Made by a program: the position numbers and the translations under genes. DNA of 7,849 nucleotides, from NCBI GenBank assembly GCA_017466455.1, contig JAFTUD010000028.1, positions 1-7,849 on the forward strand. The letters are read 5' to 3'. Below the pieces are notes generated by a model, which was given only the letters and a program-made list of their open reading frames with translations, was not told the origin of the DNA and did no database searches. Source of the DNA: Clostridia bacterium (lineage in GTDB: Bacteria > Bacillota_A > Clostridia > Oscillospirales > CAG-272). Shown in pieces: positions 1 to 5,362 of the stretch; the first letter of the stretch is position 1; every line of letters begins with the position of its first letter.

Positions 1-5
1 ACCAA

Positions 6-13
6 TCCTCCTT
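6..13 (-). promoter_or_regulatory. Possible ribosome binding site of a gene beyond the left edge
   Basis: The minus strand reads AAGGAGGA here, a near-perfect Shine-Dalgarno sequence, about 10 bases downstream of the tRNA operon terminator tail. Any start codon would fall just outside the window, so this is only a hint that another leftward gene begins there. Confidence 0.3.
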
Positions 14-21
14 CGTCGGCT

Positions 22-60
22 TGTATAAAAATTAAAGCGACCTCAAAGGGTCGCCTTAAT
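22..60 (-). terminator. Rho-independent terminator of the tRNA operon
   Basis: Positions 31-42 and 49-60 form a 12-bp stem with one G-U pair and a six-base loop. On the minus strand it is followed by a run of T (TTTTTATA). It lies directly after the 3' end of the Cys tRNA and so ends the leftward tRNA transcript. The A/T base of the stem gives some T-richness on the other strand too. Confidence 0.9.
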
Positions 61-63
61 TTT

Positions 64-137
64 TGGAGGTGCCACCCAGATTTGAAATGTGGATAGAGGT
101 GTTGCAGACCTGTGCCTTACCACTTGGCCATGGCGCC
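64..137 (-). tRNA. tRNA-Cys(GCA), poorly paired copy, possible pseudogene
   Basis: The minus strand folds as a 74-base tRNA with encoded CCA, discriminator U73 (the cysteine identity base), anticodon GCA with U33, and a T-loop TTCAAAT. Several stems are damaged. The acceptor has C3 opposite A70, the anticodon stem has C27 opposite C43, and the T-stem has A50 opposite G64 and U53 opposite C61, so the near-invariant G53-C61 pair is lost. The other four tRNAs of the cluster pair well. It is separated from tRNA-Gly by 39 bases containing a terminator-like hairpin. It is either a decaying copy or a divergent, still usable tRNA; sequence alone cannot decide. Confidence 0.75.
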
Positions 138-148
138 TTATTAAATTA

Positions 149-173
149 AGGCAACACCCGTTGAGTGTTGCCT
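149..173 (-). terminator. Hairpin between tRNA-Gly and tRNA-Cys, terminator-like
   Basis: Positions 149-157 and 165-173 form a perfect 9-bp stem with a seven-base loop. On the minus strand it is followed by TTAATTTAATAA, which is T-rich but not a clean run. It could be a leaky terminator after the four sound tRNAs, or an RNA-processing hairpin. Confidence 0.55.
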
Positions 174-176
174 AAG

Positions 177-252
177 TGGAGCGGATTACGGGGCTCGAAC
201 CCGCCACCTCAACCTTGGCAAGGTTGCGCTCTACCAAATGAGCTAAATCCGC
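177..252 (-). tRNA. tRNA-Gly(GCC)
   Basis: This is a 76-base tRNA on the minus strand with encoded CCA. The acceptor GCGGATT pairs fully with AATCCGC. The D-arm starts TAGCTC, the anticodon loop is TTGCCAA (anticodon GCC) on a CAACC/GGTTG stem, and the T-loop is GTTCGAGCC. It is the fourth gene of the leftward tRNA operon, seven bases after tRNA-Phe. Confidence 0.95.
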
Positions 253-259
253 ATATTTA

Positions 260-335
260 TGGTGCCTCCGGTCGGAATCGAACCAACGACACGAGGATTT
301 TCAGTCCTCTGCTCTACAAACTGAGCTACAAAGGC
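260..335 (-). tRNA. tRNA-Phe(GAA)
   Basis: This is a 76-base tRNA on the minus strand with encoded CCA. Acceptor GCCTTTG pairs with CGGAGGC using two G-U pairs. The anticodon loop CTGAAAA (anticodon GAA) sits on a GAGGA/TCCTC stem, and the T-loop has the normal TTCGATT pattern. Only four bases separate it from tRNA-Asp, so the two are cut from one transcript. Confidence 0.95.
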
Positions 336-339
336 AAGT

Positions 340-416
340 TGGCGACGGTAGCGGGGCTCGAACCCGCGACCTCCAGCGTGACAGGCTGGCGCTCTAACCA
401 ACTGAGCTACACCGCC
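340..416 (-). tRNA. tRNA-Asp(GTC)
   Basis: This is a 77-base tRNA on the minus strand with encoded CCA and discriminator G73, as expected for aspartate. The anticodon loop CTGTCAC (anticodon GTC) sits on a CCAGC/GCTGG stem. The acceptor GGCGGTG pairs with TACCGTC including two G-U pairs. It is the second gene of the operon. Confidence 0.95.
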
Positions 417-422
417 GTAAGT

Positions 423-448
423 AAAGCGGATACGGCTGTATCCGCTTT
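423..448 (-). repeat. Perfect 11-bp hairpin between tRNA-Val and tRNA-Asp
   Basis: Positions 423-433 and 438-448 are exact inverted repeats around a four-base loop. The outer stem base touches the CCA end of tRNA-Val. On the minus strand it is followed by TTTACTTAC, which is weak as a termination tail, and three tRNAs lie downstream. A processing or spacer hairpin, or a weak attenuator, is more likely than a full stop. Confidence 0.7.
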
Positions 449-523
449 GGTGGAAACAATAGGGCTCGAACCTATGACCCTCTGCTTGTAAGGCAGATGC
501 TCTCCCAACTGAGCTATGCTTCC
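448..523 (-). tRNA. tRNA-Val(TAC)
   Basis: This is a 76-base tRNA on the minus strand with encoded CCA. Acceptor GGAAGCA pairs with TGTTTCC with one G-U pair. The anticodon loop CTTACAA (anticodon TAC) sits on a TCTGC/GCAGA stem, and the T-loop is GTTCGAGCC. It is the first tRNA of the operon, with a leader of roughly 25-30 bases after the predicted start of transcription. Confidence 0.95.
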
Positions 524-556
524 ATGTGAAGTGCAATCTCACTTGCGACGGATATG

Positions 557-585
557 ATTATATCATAGAGTTTTTTATTTGTCAA
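557..585 (-). promoter_or_regulatory. Sigma-A promoter of the tRNA operon
   Basis: On the minus strand there is TTGACA (580-585), a 17-base spacer, and TATAAT (557-562), both perfect consensus boxes. The -10 is preceded by TG one base away (extended -10). Upstream of the -35 on this strand (about 586-636) lie long A and T tracts, typical of an UP element in stable-RNA promoters. Confidence 0.93.
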
Positions 586-636
586 CACCTTTTTTAAAAT
601 TTTTTGAAATTTTTTTATTTTTTTAAAAAAGCCCCA
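586..636 (-). promoter_or_regulatory. A/T-tract region, probable UP element between divergent promoters
   Basis: This is almost pure A/T with successive runs of six to seven identical bases, directly upstream of the tRNA operon -35 box. Such tracts bind the RNA polymerase alpha subunit and bend DNA at rRNA and tRNA promoters. The assignment rests on composition and position only. Confidence 0.6.
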
Positions 637-719
637 AAAATCGCTATAAAATATGGCTAAAATCACGCCTTTTTGGCGGTGCTTCTACTATAATATATTA
701 TTATAAATTGAATATGTGC

Positions 720-748
720 TTGACTATACATATATTTTATGATAAAAT
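720..748 (+). promoter_or_regulatory. Sigma-A promoter of the HD/LRR/membrane operon
   Basis: TTGACT (720-725), a 17-base spacer and TAAAAT (743-748), with TG at 740-741 giving an extended -10. It lies about 50 bases before the start codon at 797 and is divergent from the tRNA operon promoter. The stretch 637-719 between them holds no gene that I can see. Confidence 0.82.
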
Positions 749-796
749 GATAAAAAGGTATAAACAATTCTTGCTAATATAAATAAGGGATACTAT

Positions 797-1225
797 ATGA
801 TTTACACACCGATGACAAAGAGGGCTATTAAGCTTTGCTTTGAGGCGCACAGGGATCAGGTTGACAAAAGCGGGCTTCCCTATGCTTTTCACCCGTTTCA
901 TTTAGCGGAGCAAATGAGTGATGAGAAAACGACTGTTGTTGCTCTGCTTCACGATATTGTTGAGGACACGGAATACACGCTTGGTGATTTAAGAAAAATG
1001 GGCTTTGATGATGATATTATCACGGCTATCTCACTTATGACTCACGGTGAAAATGTCCCTTATATGGAATATGTAGCGAAAATCAAGGAAAACCCCATTG
1101 CAAGGGCGGTTAAGCTTGCGGACCTTAGGCACAACAGCGACCTGACGCGACTTGACACAGTTAACGAGTGGGATATTCAAAGGGTGGAAAAATACAAGGA
1201 AGCAATCGCCATTCTTGAGTCTTGA
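797..1225 (+). CDS. Stand-alone HD-domain hydrolase, RelA/SpoT (alarmone hydrolase) type
   Basis: This is a 142-residue cytoplasmic protein consisting of little more than one HD domain. It matches the hydrolase half of RelA/SpoT enzymes. H32, H52, D53 and D109 stand where the Mn-binding residues are. E56-D57, in an HDIVEDT motif, fit the catalytic acidic pair, and N113, four after D109, fits the conserved asparagine near the substrate. No synthetase or regulatory domain is present. By family, a ppGpp-type or related nucleotide pyrophosphohydrolase is most likely, with the substrate unproven. It is slightly shorter than typical small alarmone hydrolases but looks complete through the last helix. 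The start at 797 has AAGGGA six bases upstream and a good promoter. It is the first gene of a four-gene run, with the next start 37 bases after its stop. Confidence 0.85.
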   Translation: MIYTPMTKRAIKLCFEAHRDQVDKSGLPYAFHPFHLAEQMSDEKTTVVALLHDIVEDTEYTLGDLRKMGFDDDIITAISLMTHGENVPYMEYVAKIKENPIARAVKLADLRHNSDLTRLDTVNEWDIQRVEKYKEAIAILES

Positions 1226-1262
1226 TCCTTATTATAAAAGGCAGAGAATTTTTGGAGTTACT

Positions 1263-2282
1263 ATGAATCATACAGGAAAATATGAGTTTCAATTTCACAA
1301 GGATTTAAAGGAATATCACGCTAAGATTACAAAAAGCGCCGAGGTGCTTATTTTGCCGTCAACACGAAGGGGTTATCCCGTTACCTGCTTTTGGGGATTT
1401 GAGGACTCGCCAGAGGGATTTCGTGAAACGAAGGAAATTATCATTCCCGAGGGGGTAAAATCCCTTGAAGGCGATGTGTTTAGTTGCTTTTTTGCGCTTG
1501 AAAGAGTGCATATTCCTCGCTCGCTTGAAGAAATTGGCGATCATGTGTTCGGTGCGTGCTACTCAATCAAGGAATTTATTATTGATGAGGGGAATGAGCA
1601 TTTTACCACCCTTGAGGGCAATCTCTATTCCAAGGATATGAAAACGCTGATTAATGTGTTAAATTCGCCGAGAAGCGCTGTGCTTAAGGTCCCCGAGGGG
1701 GTTACGCACATCAAAAACGGCGCTATTACATGGAACAATTATATAACTAAGATTGAGCTTCCCGACTCCGTTCAGCACATTGATGTGAATTTTCCGCGGT
1801 GTCCAAGGCTTGCCGAGATTTGTGTTGATGAGAAAAACGAGCATTATGCAACGGACAATGGCATTTTATATTCAAAGGACTACAAAAAGCTTTATTATGC
1901 GCCTTGTGCCATTTCGCAAAGGAGCATTTCGTTGCATCCAAGCCTTATAAGCATTGAGGCGTGTGCGCTTCAAGGGTGTAAATTTTCAACGGTAAAGCTA
2001 CCGAGGGGGCTAAGGTCTATCGGCTTCTATGCCTTTAAGGATTGCGAAAGCCTTGAAAACATCATACTTCCTAAAGGACTTGAAAGAATTTGTAGCGACG
2101 CATTTGGCGGATGCTCATCTCTACAATACATAAAAATACCCCTTTCCGTCACACATATCGATGGATTTCCGTTTTCGGAATGCAAGAGGCTTTCAATAGA
2201 CTGTGAAGTGAGCGAGCCACCGAGTGGCTGGGAATACGGCAAGAATTTTGCATTTTGCCCTGTGCGTTGGGGTGTGAAATAA
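1263..2282 (+). CDS. LRR_5 (BspA-like) leucine-rich repeat protein, no signal peptide
   Basis: This is a 339-residue protein built of LRR_5 modules, with recurring patterns such as IIIPEGVKSLEGDVF, IELPDSVQHI, LPRGLRSIGFYAF and ILPKGLERICSDAF. Two copies of an insert module (about residues 107-129 and 188-210) share the NEH...G.LYSKD..K.L pattern. The C-terminus, around residues 310-339, has the PSGW...CPVRWG ending usual for this family. Many relatives are secreted or surface proteins, but no signal peptide, membrane segment or anchor is visible, so it is probably cytoplasmic and binds a protein partner. The start at 1263 is preferred because GGAG lies at 1254-1257. The frame is open back to 1152, but that would overlap the HD gene by 74 bases and adds a non-LRR N-terminus. 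The gap to the next gene is only seven bases. Confidence 0.88.
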   Translation: MNHTGKYEFQFHKDLKEYHAKITKSAEVLILPSTRRGYPVTCFWGFEDSPEGFRETKEIIIPEGVKSLEGDVFSCFFALERVHIPRSLEEIGDHVFGACYSIKEFIIDEGNEHFTTLEGNLYSKDMKTLINVLNSPRSAVLKVPEGVTHIKNGAITWNNYITKIELPDSVQHIDVNFPRCPRLAEICVDEKNEHYATDNGILYSKDYKKLYYAPCAISQRSISLHPSLISIEACALQGCKFSTVKLPRGLRSIGFYAFKDCESLENIILPKGLERICSDAFGGCSSLQYIKIPLSVTHIDGFPFSECKRLSIDCEVSEPPSGWEYGKNFAFCPVRWGVK

Positions 2283-2289
2283 AAAGGCT

Positions 2290-3009
2290 ATGCTTGACTA
2301 CGAATTTCACAAAAGGCTTCGGCTCAGCTTAGTGTCATTTTACAGGCTACATTTAGAAAACGGCTATGACCGTAAAAAATATGAGCTTAGGATATCGGAG
2401 CTTCGCAGGGCTAAGCACGAGCTTGTTGAGAATGGGTCTCGGTGGGAGAGGGACATTTTATTCTACTCACTTGAAACGCTTTTTAAAATTCTTGACGAGA
2501 ATGACAAGACAAAAGTTCGCGATTTTGTTTTTGCGATAATGCATGCACCCGAAATATTTATGGGCACAAGAAACATGTTTTCTCTGCAGTATAACATAAG
2601 GGGCTTTCGGTATAAATACGGTGAACAGTATTTTCCGTTTATCACTCGGCTAAAGCCGTTTTTCAGAACGAGAGCGCCTAAAAACGCGCTCCAGTATTTT
2701 TCGCGTCATTCCGATACGGATTTCAAAATGCTTCACCCCACTATGTATCCGATTATTTCGCTTATTGGCGTGCTTTTACTGTTTTTGCCGACGGTGTTGC
2801 TTTTTGCCTCTTTGATTTATCTCAAGCTTCTTAGCGAGGATTCATGGCAGGTGATTATCGGGCTTGTTGGATCGTTTATGATTGGTGTGGGGCTTTTCAA
2901 CATTGTATCGGCGTGGCTACATCAGCATCTTGGGCATTTTTTGACGGTAATTTCCCTTTTTGTGGGGGGCTGTATCGTCGGTTTATCGTTTTTATTACTT
3001 TTAATTTAA
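2290..3009 (+). CDS. Unrecognised membrane protein with three C-terminal helices
   Basis: I do not recognise a family in this 239-residue protein. Residues 1-150 are charged and probably cytoplasmic, with helical, basic-rich stretches (residues 28-45). Residues about 153-179, 187-209 and 216-239 are hydrophobic and would span the membrane, so the protein ends inside its last helix. It starts seven bases after the LRR stop with only a weak AAAAAGG ribosome site, which suggests translational coupling to the LRR gene. A function linked to that protein, such as anchoring or sensing, is inference from position. The plain N-terminal half shows no catalytic motif I can name. Confidence 0.75.
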   Translation: MLDYEFHKRLRLSLVSFYRLHLENGYDRKKYELRISELRRAKHELVENGSRWERDILFYSLETLFKILDENDKTKVRDFVFAIMHAPEIFMGTRNMFSLQYNIRGFRYKYGEQYFPFITRLKPFFRTRAPKNALQYFSRHSDTDFKMLHPTMYPIISLIGVLLLFLPTVLLFASLIYLKLLSEDSWQVIIGLVGSFMIGVGLFNIVSAWLHQHLGHFLTVISLFVGGCIVGLSFLLLLI

Positions 3010-3061
3010 TTTGTTTAAAGCCCGTTAAGGGTAAAAATAAATCATCAAAGGAGATTTTTCT

Positions 3062-3685
3062 ATGGGACTTTTTTCACAAAGGCAGGCGGGTGCGCCACAG
3101 GATCAGCGCTCGCTTCTCACTAATCAGTACAACGCGGGAAGAAACAATTTGCTCTTAGTTGCAATCTTTACAATAGTAAATGTAATTTTGCTTATCACTA
3201 ACAGCGATTTGTATTTCCTGTTCTCCGCATCGCTACCGTATATGATAGCTGACATATTTATGGACATTTGCGGAATGTATCCTGCCGAGTACTATGAGTA
3301 TTGGTATGAGGTAAGCTCGGTTTCAGAGCTTGAATTCCTACCTGTTAGCGTATTTATTGCGGGAATAGCTATCGCCTTCATTTTTGCGCTTGTATACATA
3401 CTCTTCTATTTTCTTTCAAAGAACGGCAAGGCACCTTGGCTAATCGCTTCGCTTGTGTTCTTCTGCATTGACACGCTTGTTATGTTTATATGGTATGGAT
3501 TTTCACTTTCAAATTTGATTGATATTCTTTTCCATGTATGGGTAATTGTTATCCTTTCAATGGCTATAAGAGCGCATTTCAAGCTAAAGGCTCTTTCAAA
3601 CGAGGAAAGCGTTGCAAATAACACATTTGATAACGGGGCTGACGCAGTTGAGGTAAGCTCCGAGGAGTCAGGTGACGAGGAATAA
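3062..3685 (+). CDS. Unrecognised multi-pass membrane protein with acidic tail
   Basis: I do not recognise a family with certainty in this 207-residue protein. Residues 1-28 are polar (ending NQYNAGRNN). Hydrophobic spans lie near 29-47, possibly 52-66, then 94-118, 125-146 and 150-170. The last 30 residues are acidic and serine-rich, ending EESGDEE. The region between the first and later helices (70-92) is rich in Tyr and Glu and may be an outside loop. The start has a strong AAAGGAG eight bases upstream. The 52-base gap from the previous stop shows no promoter or terminator, so it probably belongs to the same transcript, ending at the terminator at 3749. No enzyme motif is visible. Confidence 0.78.
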   Translation: MGLFSQRQAGAPQDQRSLLTNQYNAGRNNLLLVAIFTIVNVILLITNSDLYFLFSASLPYMIADIFMDICGMYPAEYYEYWYEVSSVSELEFLPVSVFIAGIAIAFIFALVYILFYFLSKNGKAPWLIASLVFFCIDTLVMFIWYGFSLSNLIDILFHVWVIVILSMAIRAHFKLKALSNEESVANNTFDNGADAVEVSSEESGDEE

Positions 3686-3686
3686 G

Positions 3687-3706
3687 CCCTGTAATCTTAC
3701 ACAGGG
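3687..3706 (+). repeat. Small hairpin just after the membrane-protein stop
   Basis: CCCTGT (3687-3692) pairs with ACAGGG (3701-3706) around an eight-base loop. No T-run follows directly, so it is not a convincing terminator by itself. It may protect the 3' end of the operon mRNA upstream of the strong terminator. Confidence 0.4.
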
Positions 3707-3748
3707 TCGCAAATTTTGGTTTTTTCGCCAAATTCTTGCTAAAACATC

Positions 3749-3776
3749 AAAAAAACGCCCTTTTTGGGCGTTTTTT
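3749..3776 (+). terminator. Rho-independent terminator of the four-gene operon
   Basis: The core stem ACGCCC/GGGCGT with loop TTTTT is extended by A-T pairs from seven A (3749-3755) and six T (3771-3776), followed by ATTG. The A-run on the left makes it potentially active in both directions. The glutamine synthetase -35 box begins two bases after its T-run. Confidence 0.93.
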
Positions 3777-3777
3777 A

Positions 3778-3806
3778 TTGACTATGTGAAGATAATTTGT
3801 TATAAT
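3778..3806 (+). promoter_or_regulatory. Sigma-A promoter of the glutamine synthetase gene
   Basis: TTGACT (3778-3783), a 17-base spacer and a perfect TATAAT (3801-3806), with TG at 3798-3799 (extended -10). The predicted leader to the start codon is only about 30 bases, too short for a riboswitch. No convincing GlnR/TnrA operator is visible, so its nitrogen control cannot be read from here. Confidence 0.9.
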
Positions 3807-3843
3807 GATTATACCGAATTTAAATTTAAGGAGATTTTTATCT

Positions 3844-5268
3844 ATGGCGAAAACTGTTCAAGACATTCTTAACTTAATTAAGGAAAAGGGCATTAAGATG
3901 GTTGACTTCAAGATGGTTGACATCAACGGTCAGTACAGACATGTTACCATCCTTGCCGAGAACTTTTCCGAGGCGACGATGAAAAACGGCATCGGCTTTG
4001 ACGCCTCAAACTACGGCTACGCAGTTGTTGAAAAGAGCGACATGGTGTTCATTCCCGACCTTGACACAGCTGTTGTTGATCCATTCTGCGAAATCCCCAC
4101 CCTTTCCATGACCGGTAATGCGATGATTATTGACTCACCCGCTAACCGTCCGCTTCCACAATATCCAAGAAACATTGTCCTTGCTGCCGAGAACTATATG
4201 AAGGAGCTTGGAATTGCCGACACAATGCTCATTCTTCCCGAGTTTGAGTTCTATCTCTTTGATCAGGTTGGCTGGGATGTAAGCGGAAAATCAATCAGCG
4301 TTAATATGGACGCAAAGCAATCATATTGGAATAGCGCTACCGAGGGCAAGGGCGTTATAGTTCCTAAGCAAAAGAATTACCACATTGCTAAGCCATTTGA
4401 CATTTCATACGAGTGCAGAAGCGAAATGTGTCTGCTTATGAAGGAGATGGGTATTGATATCAACTACCATCACCCCGAGGTTGCGGCATCAGGTCAATTT
4501 GAGATTGAGCCACAGCTTGGCAAGATGTCAACAATGGCAGATGCTACTATGATGATTAAGTATATTATTCACAACACTGCTCTGAAGTATGGCAAGACCG
4601 CGACATTTATGCCTAAGCCTATTTACGGAGAGGCAGGAAGCGGTATGCATGTTCATATGCTTCTTTTGAAGGACGGAGTGCCTGTATTCTCAGATGATGA
4701 CGGATATGCTCATCTCAGTAAGGACGCGCACTATTTTATGGGCGGACTTCTTAAGCATATTTCTTCACTTTGCGCTCTTACTAATCCAAGCACAAACTCC
4801 TTCAAGCGTCTTGTTCCCGGCTTTGAAGCGCCTGTTACTGTTGGATATGCGACATCTAACCGTAGCGCGGTTATTCGTATTCCCGCTTACGCAAAGGCGC
4901 CCGAGCTTCGCCGCTTTGAGCTTCGCAACCCCGATGCTACATGTAACCCTTACTTCTGCTATGCTGCTATTCTTATGGCAGGACTTGACGGAATTAAGAA
5001 CAAGATCGACCCACACGCAAACGGTTGGGGTCCATACGATGTAAACCTTTATCATCTTAGCGATGAGGAAAAGGCTAAGCTTCGCCACTTGCCTACTTCT
5101 CTTGATGAGGCACTTGATGCGCTTGAGGCTGATAATGACTACCTCACCGCAGGCGGAGTATTCCCGAAGGAGCTTATTGACAGCTTTATCAAGGCTAAGA
5201 GAGCCGAGGTTGCAGAGCTTTCAAAGATTCCGACACCTGCCGAGTTTGACAAATACTACAATCTTTAA
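3844..5268 (+). CDS. glnA: Type I glutamine synthetase
   Basis: It makes glutamine from glutamate, ammonia and ATP in the cytoplasm, the entry step of nitrogen assimilation; type I enzymes are dodecamers. The 474 residues carry all main motifs. GFDASN (51-56) is in the N-terminal domain. PEFEF supplies metal ligands E133 and E135. E212 and E220 lie in HHPEVAASGQFE, and GKTATFMPKP is at 250-259. GSGMHVH contains H269. NRSAVIR (339-345) and RRFELR (356-361) supply the active-site arginines. The C-terminus NLYHL...AGGVF...PAEFDKYYNL resembles the longer (beta-like) subclass, and Y403 aligns with the tyrosine adenylylated in E. coli; its use here is unknown. The start is 3844 with AAGGAG at 3828-3833. 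The frame is open from 3805, but that ATG lies inside the -10 box and cannot be used. It is monocistronic. Confidence 0.96.
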   Translation: MAKTVQDILNLIKEKGIKMVDFKMVDINGQYRHVTILAENFSEATMKNGIGFDASNYGYAVVEKSDMVFIPDLDTAVVDPFCEIPTLSMTGNAMIIDSPANRPLPQYPRNIVLAAENYMKELGIADTMLILPEFEFYLFDQVGWDVSGKSISVNMDAKQSYWNSATEGKGVIVPKQKNYHIAKPFDISYECRSEMCLLMKEMGIDINYHHPEVAASGQFEIEPQLGKMSTMADATMMIKYIIHNTALKYGKTATFMPKPIYGEAGSGMHVHMLLLKDGVPVFSDDDGYAHLSKDAHYFMGGLLKHISSLCALTNPSTNSFKRLVPGFEAPVTVGYATSNRSAVIRIPAYAKAPELRRFELRNPDATCNPYFCYAAILMAGLDGIKNKIDPHANGWGPYDVNLYHLSDEEKAKLRHLPTSLDEALDALEADNDYLTAGGVFPKELIDSFIKAKRAEVAELSKIPTPAEFDKYYNL

Positions 5269-5269
5269 T

Positions 5270-5295
5270 AAAAAACACCCTTCGGGGTGTTTTTT
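5270..5295 (+). terminator. Rho-independent terminator of glnA
   Basis: AAAAAACACCC pairs fully with GGGTGTTTTTT around a UUCG tetraloop closed by C-G, an unusually stable hairpin with a built-in T-run. It begins two bases after the stop codon, and the A-run makes it potentially bidirectional. Confidence 0.95.
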
Positions 5296-5306
5296 GTTAG
5301 TTATTA

Positions 5307-5335
5307 TTGAAATTGTGCGTGATGTGTGCTAAAAT
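5307..5335 (+). promoter_or_regulatory. Sigma-A promoter of the oxidoreductase/HAD operon
   Basis: TTGAAA (5307-5312), a 17-base spacer and TAAAAT (5330-5335), with TG at 5327-5328. The 13 bases TGTGCTAAAATT plus the preceding context closely match the promoter ahead of the tRNA-Pro remnant. The leader to the start codon is about 20 bases. Confidence 0.83.
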
Positions 5336-5362
5336 TGAGATATAAAGCTTATGAGGTGGATT

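Noticed and set aside
1..20. Similarity of TCCTCCTT to the 3' end of 16S rRNA
   Set aside because: The flanking bases do not match the conserved GGATCACCTCCTT context; a Shine-Dalgarno on the minus strand is the simpler reading.
165..542. Open frames on both strands across the tRNA cluster (108 and 99 residues)
   Set aside because: They only translate the tRNA genes; phrases such as RGFEPR and SNPP are typical artefacts of tRNA sequence read as protein.
664..682. Hairpin CGCC-TTTTT-GGCG in the divergent intergenic region
   Set aside because: Only four paired bases and no following T-run; too weak to call a terminator.
1152..1262. N-terminal extension of the LRR protein from 1152
   Set aside because: It overlaps the conserved end of the HD gene and lacks a good ribosome site; the ATG at 1263 has GGAG upstream and starts the LRR-like protein sensibly.
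3784..3812. TnrA/GlnR-like operator around the glnA promoter
   Set aside because: TGTGA is present at 3785-3789 but the matching TNACA half is missing at the proper distance.
3805..3843. N-terminal extension of glutamine synthetase from an ATG at 3805
   Set aside because: That ATG lies inside the TATAAT box of the promoter, so it would not be in the mRNA; AAGGAG precedes the ATG at 3844.
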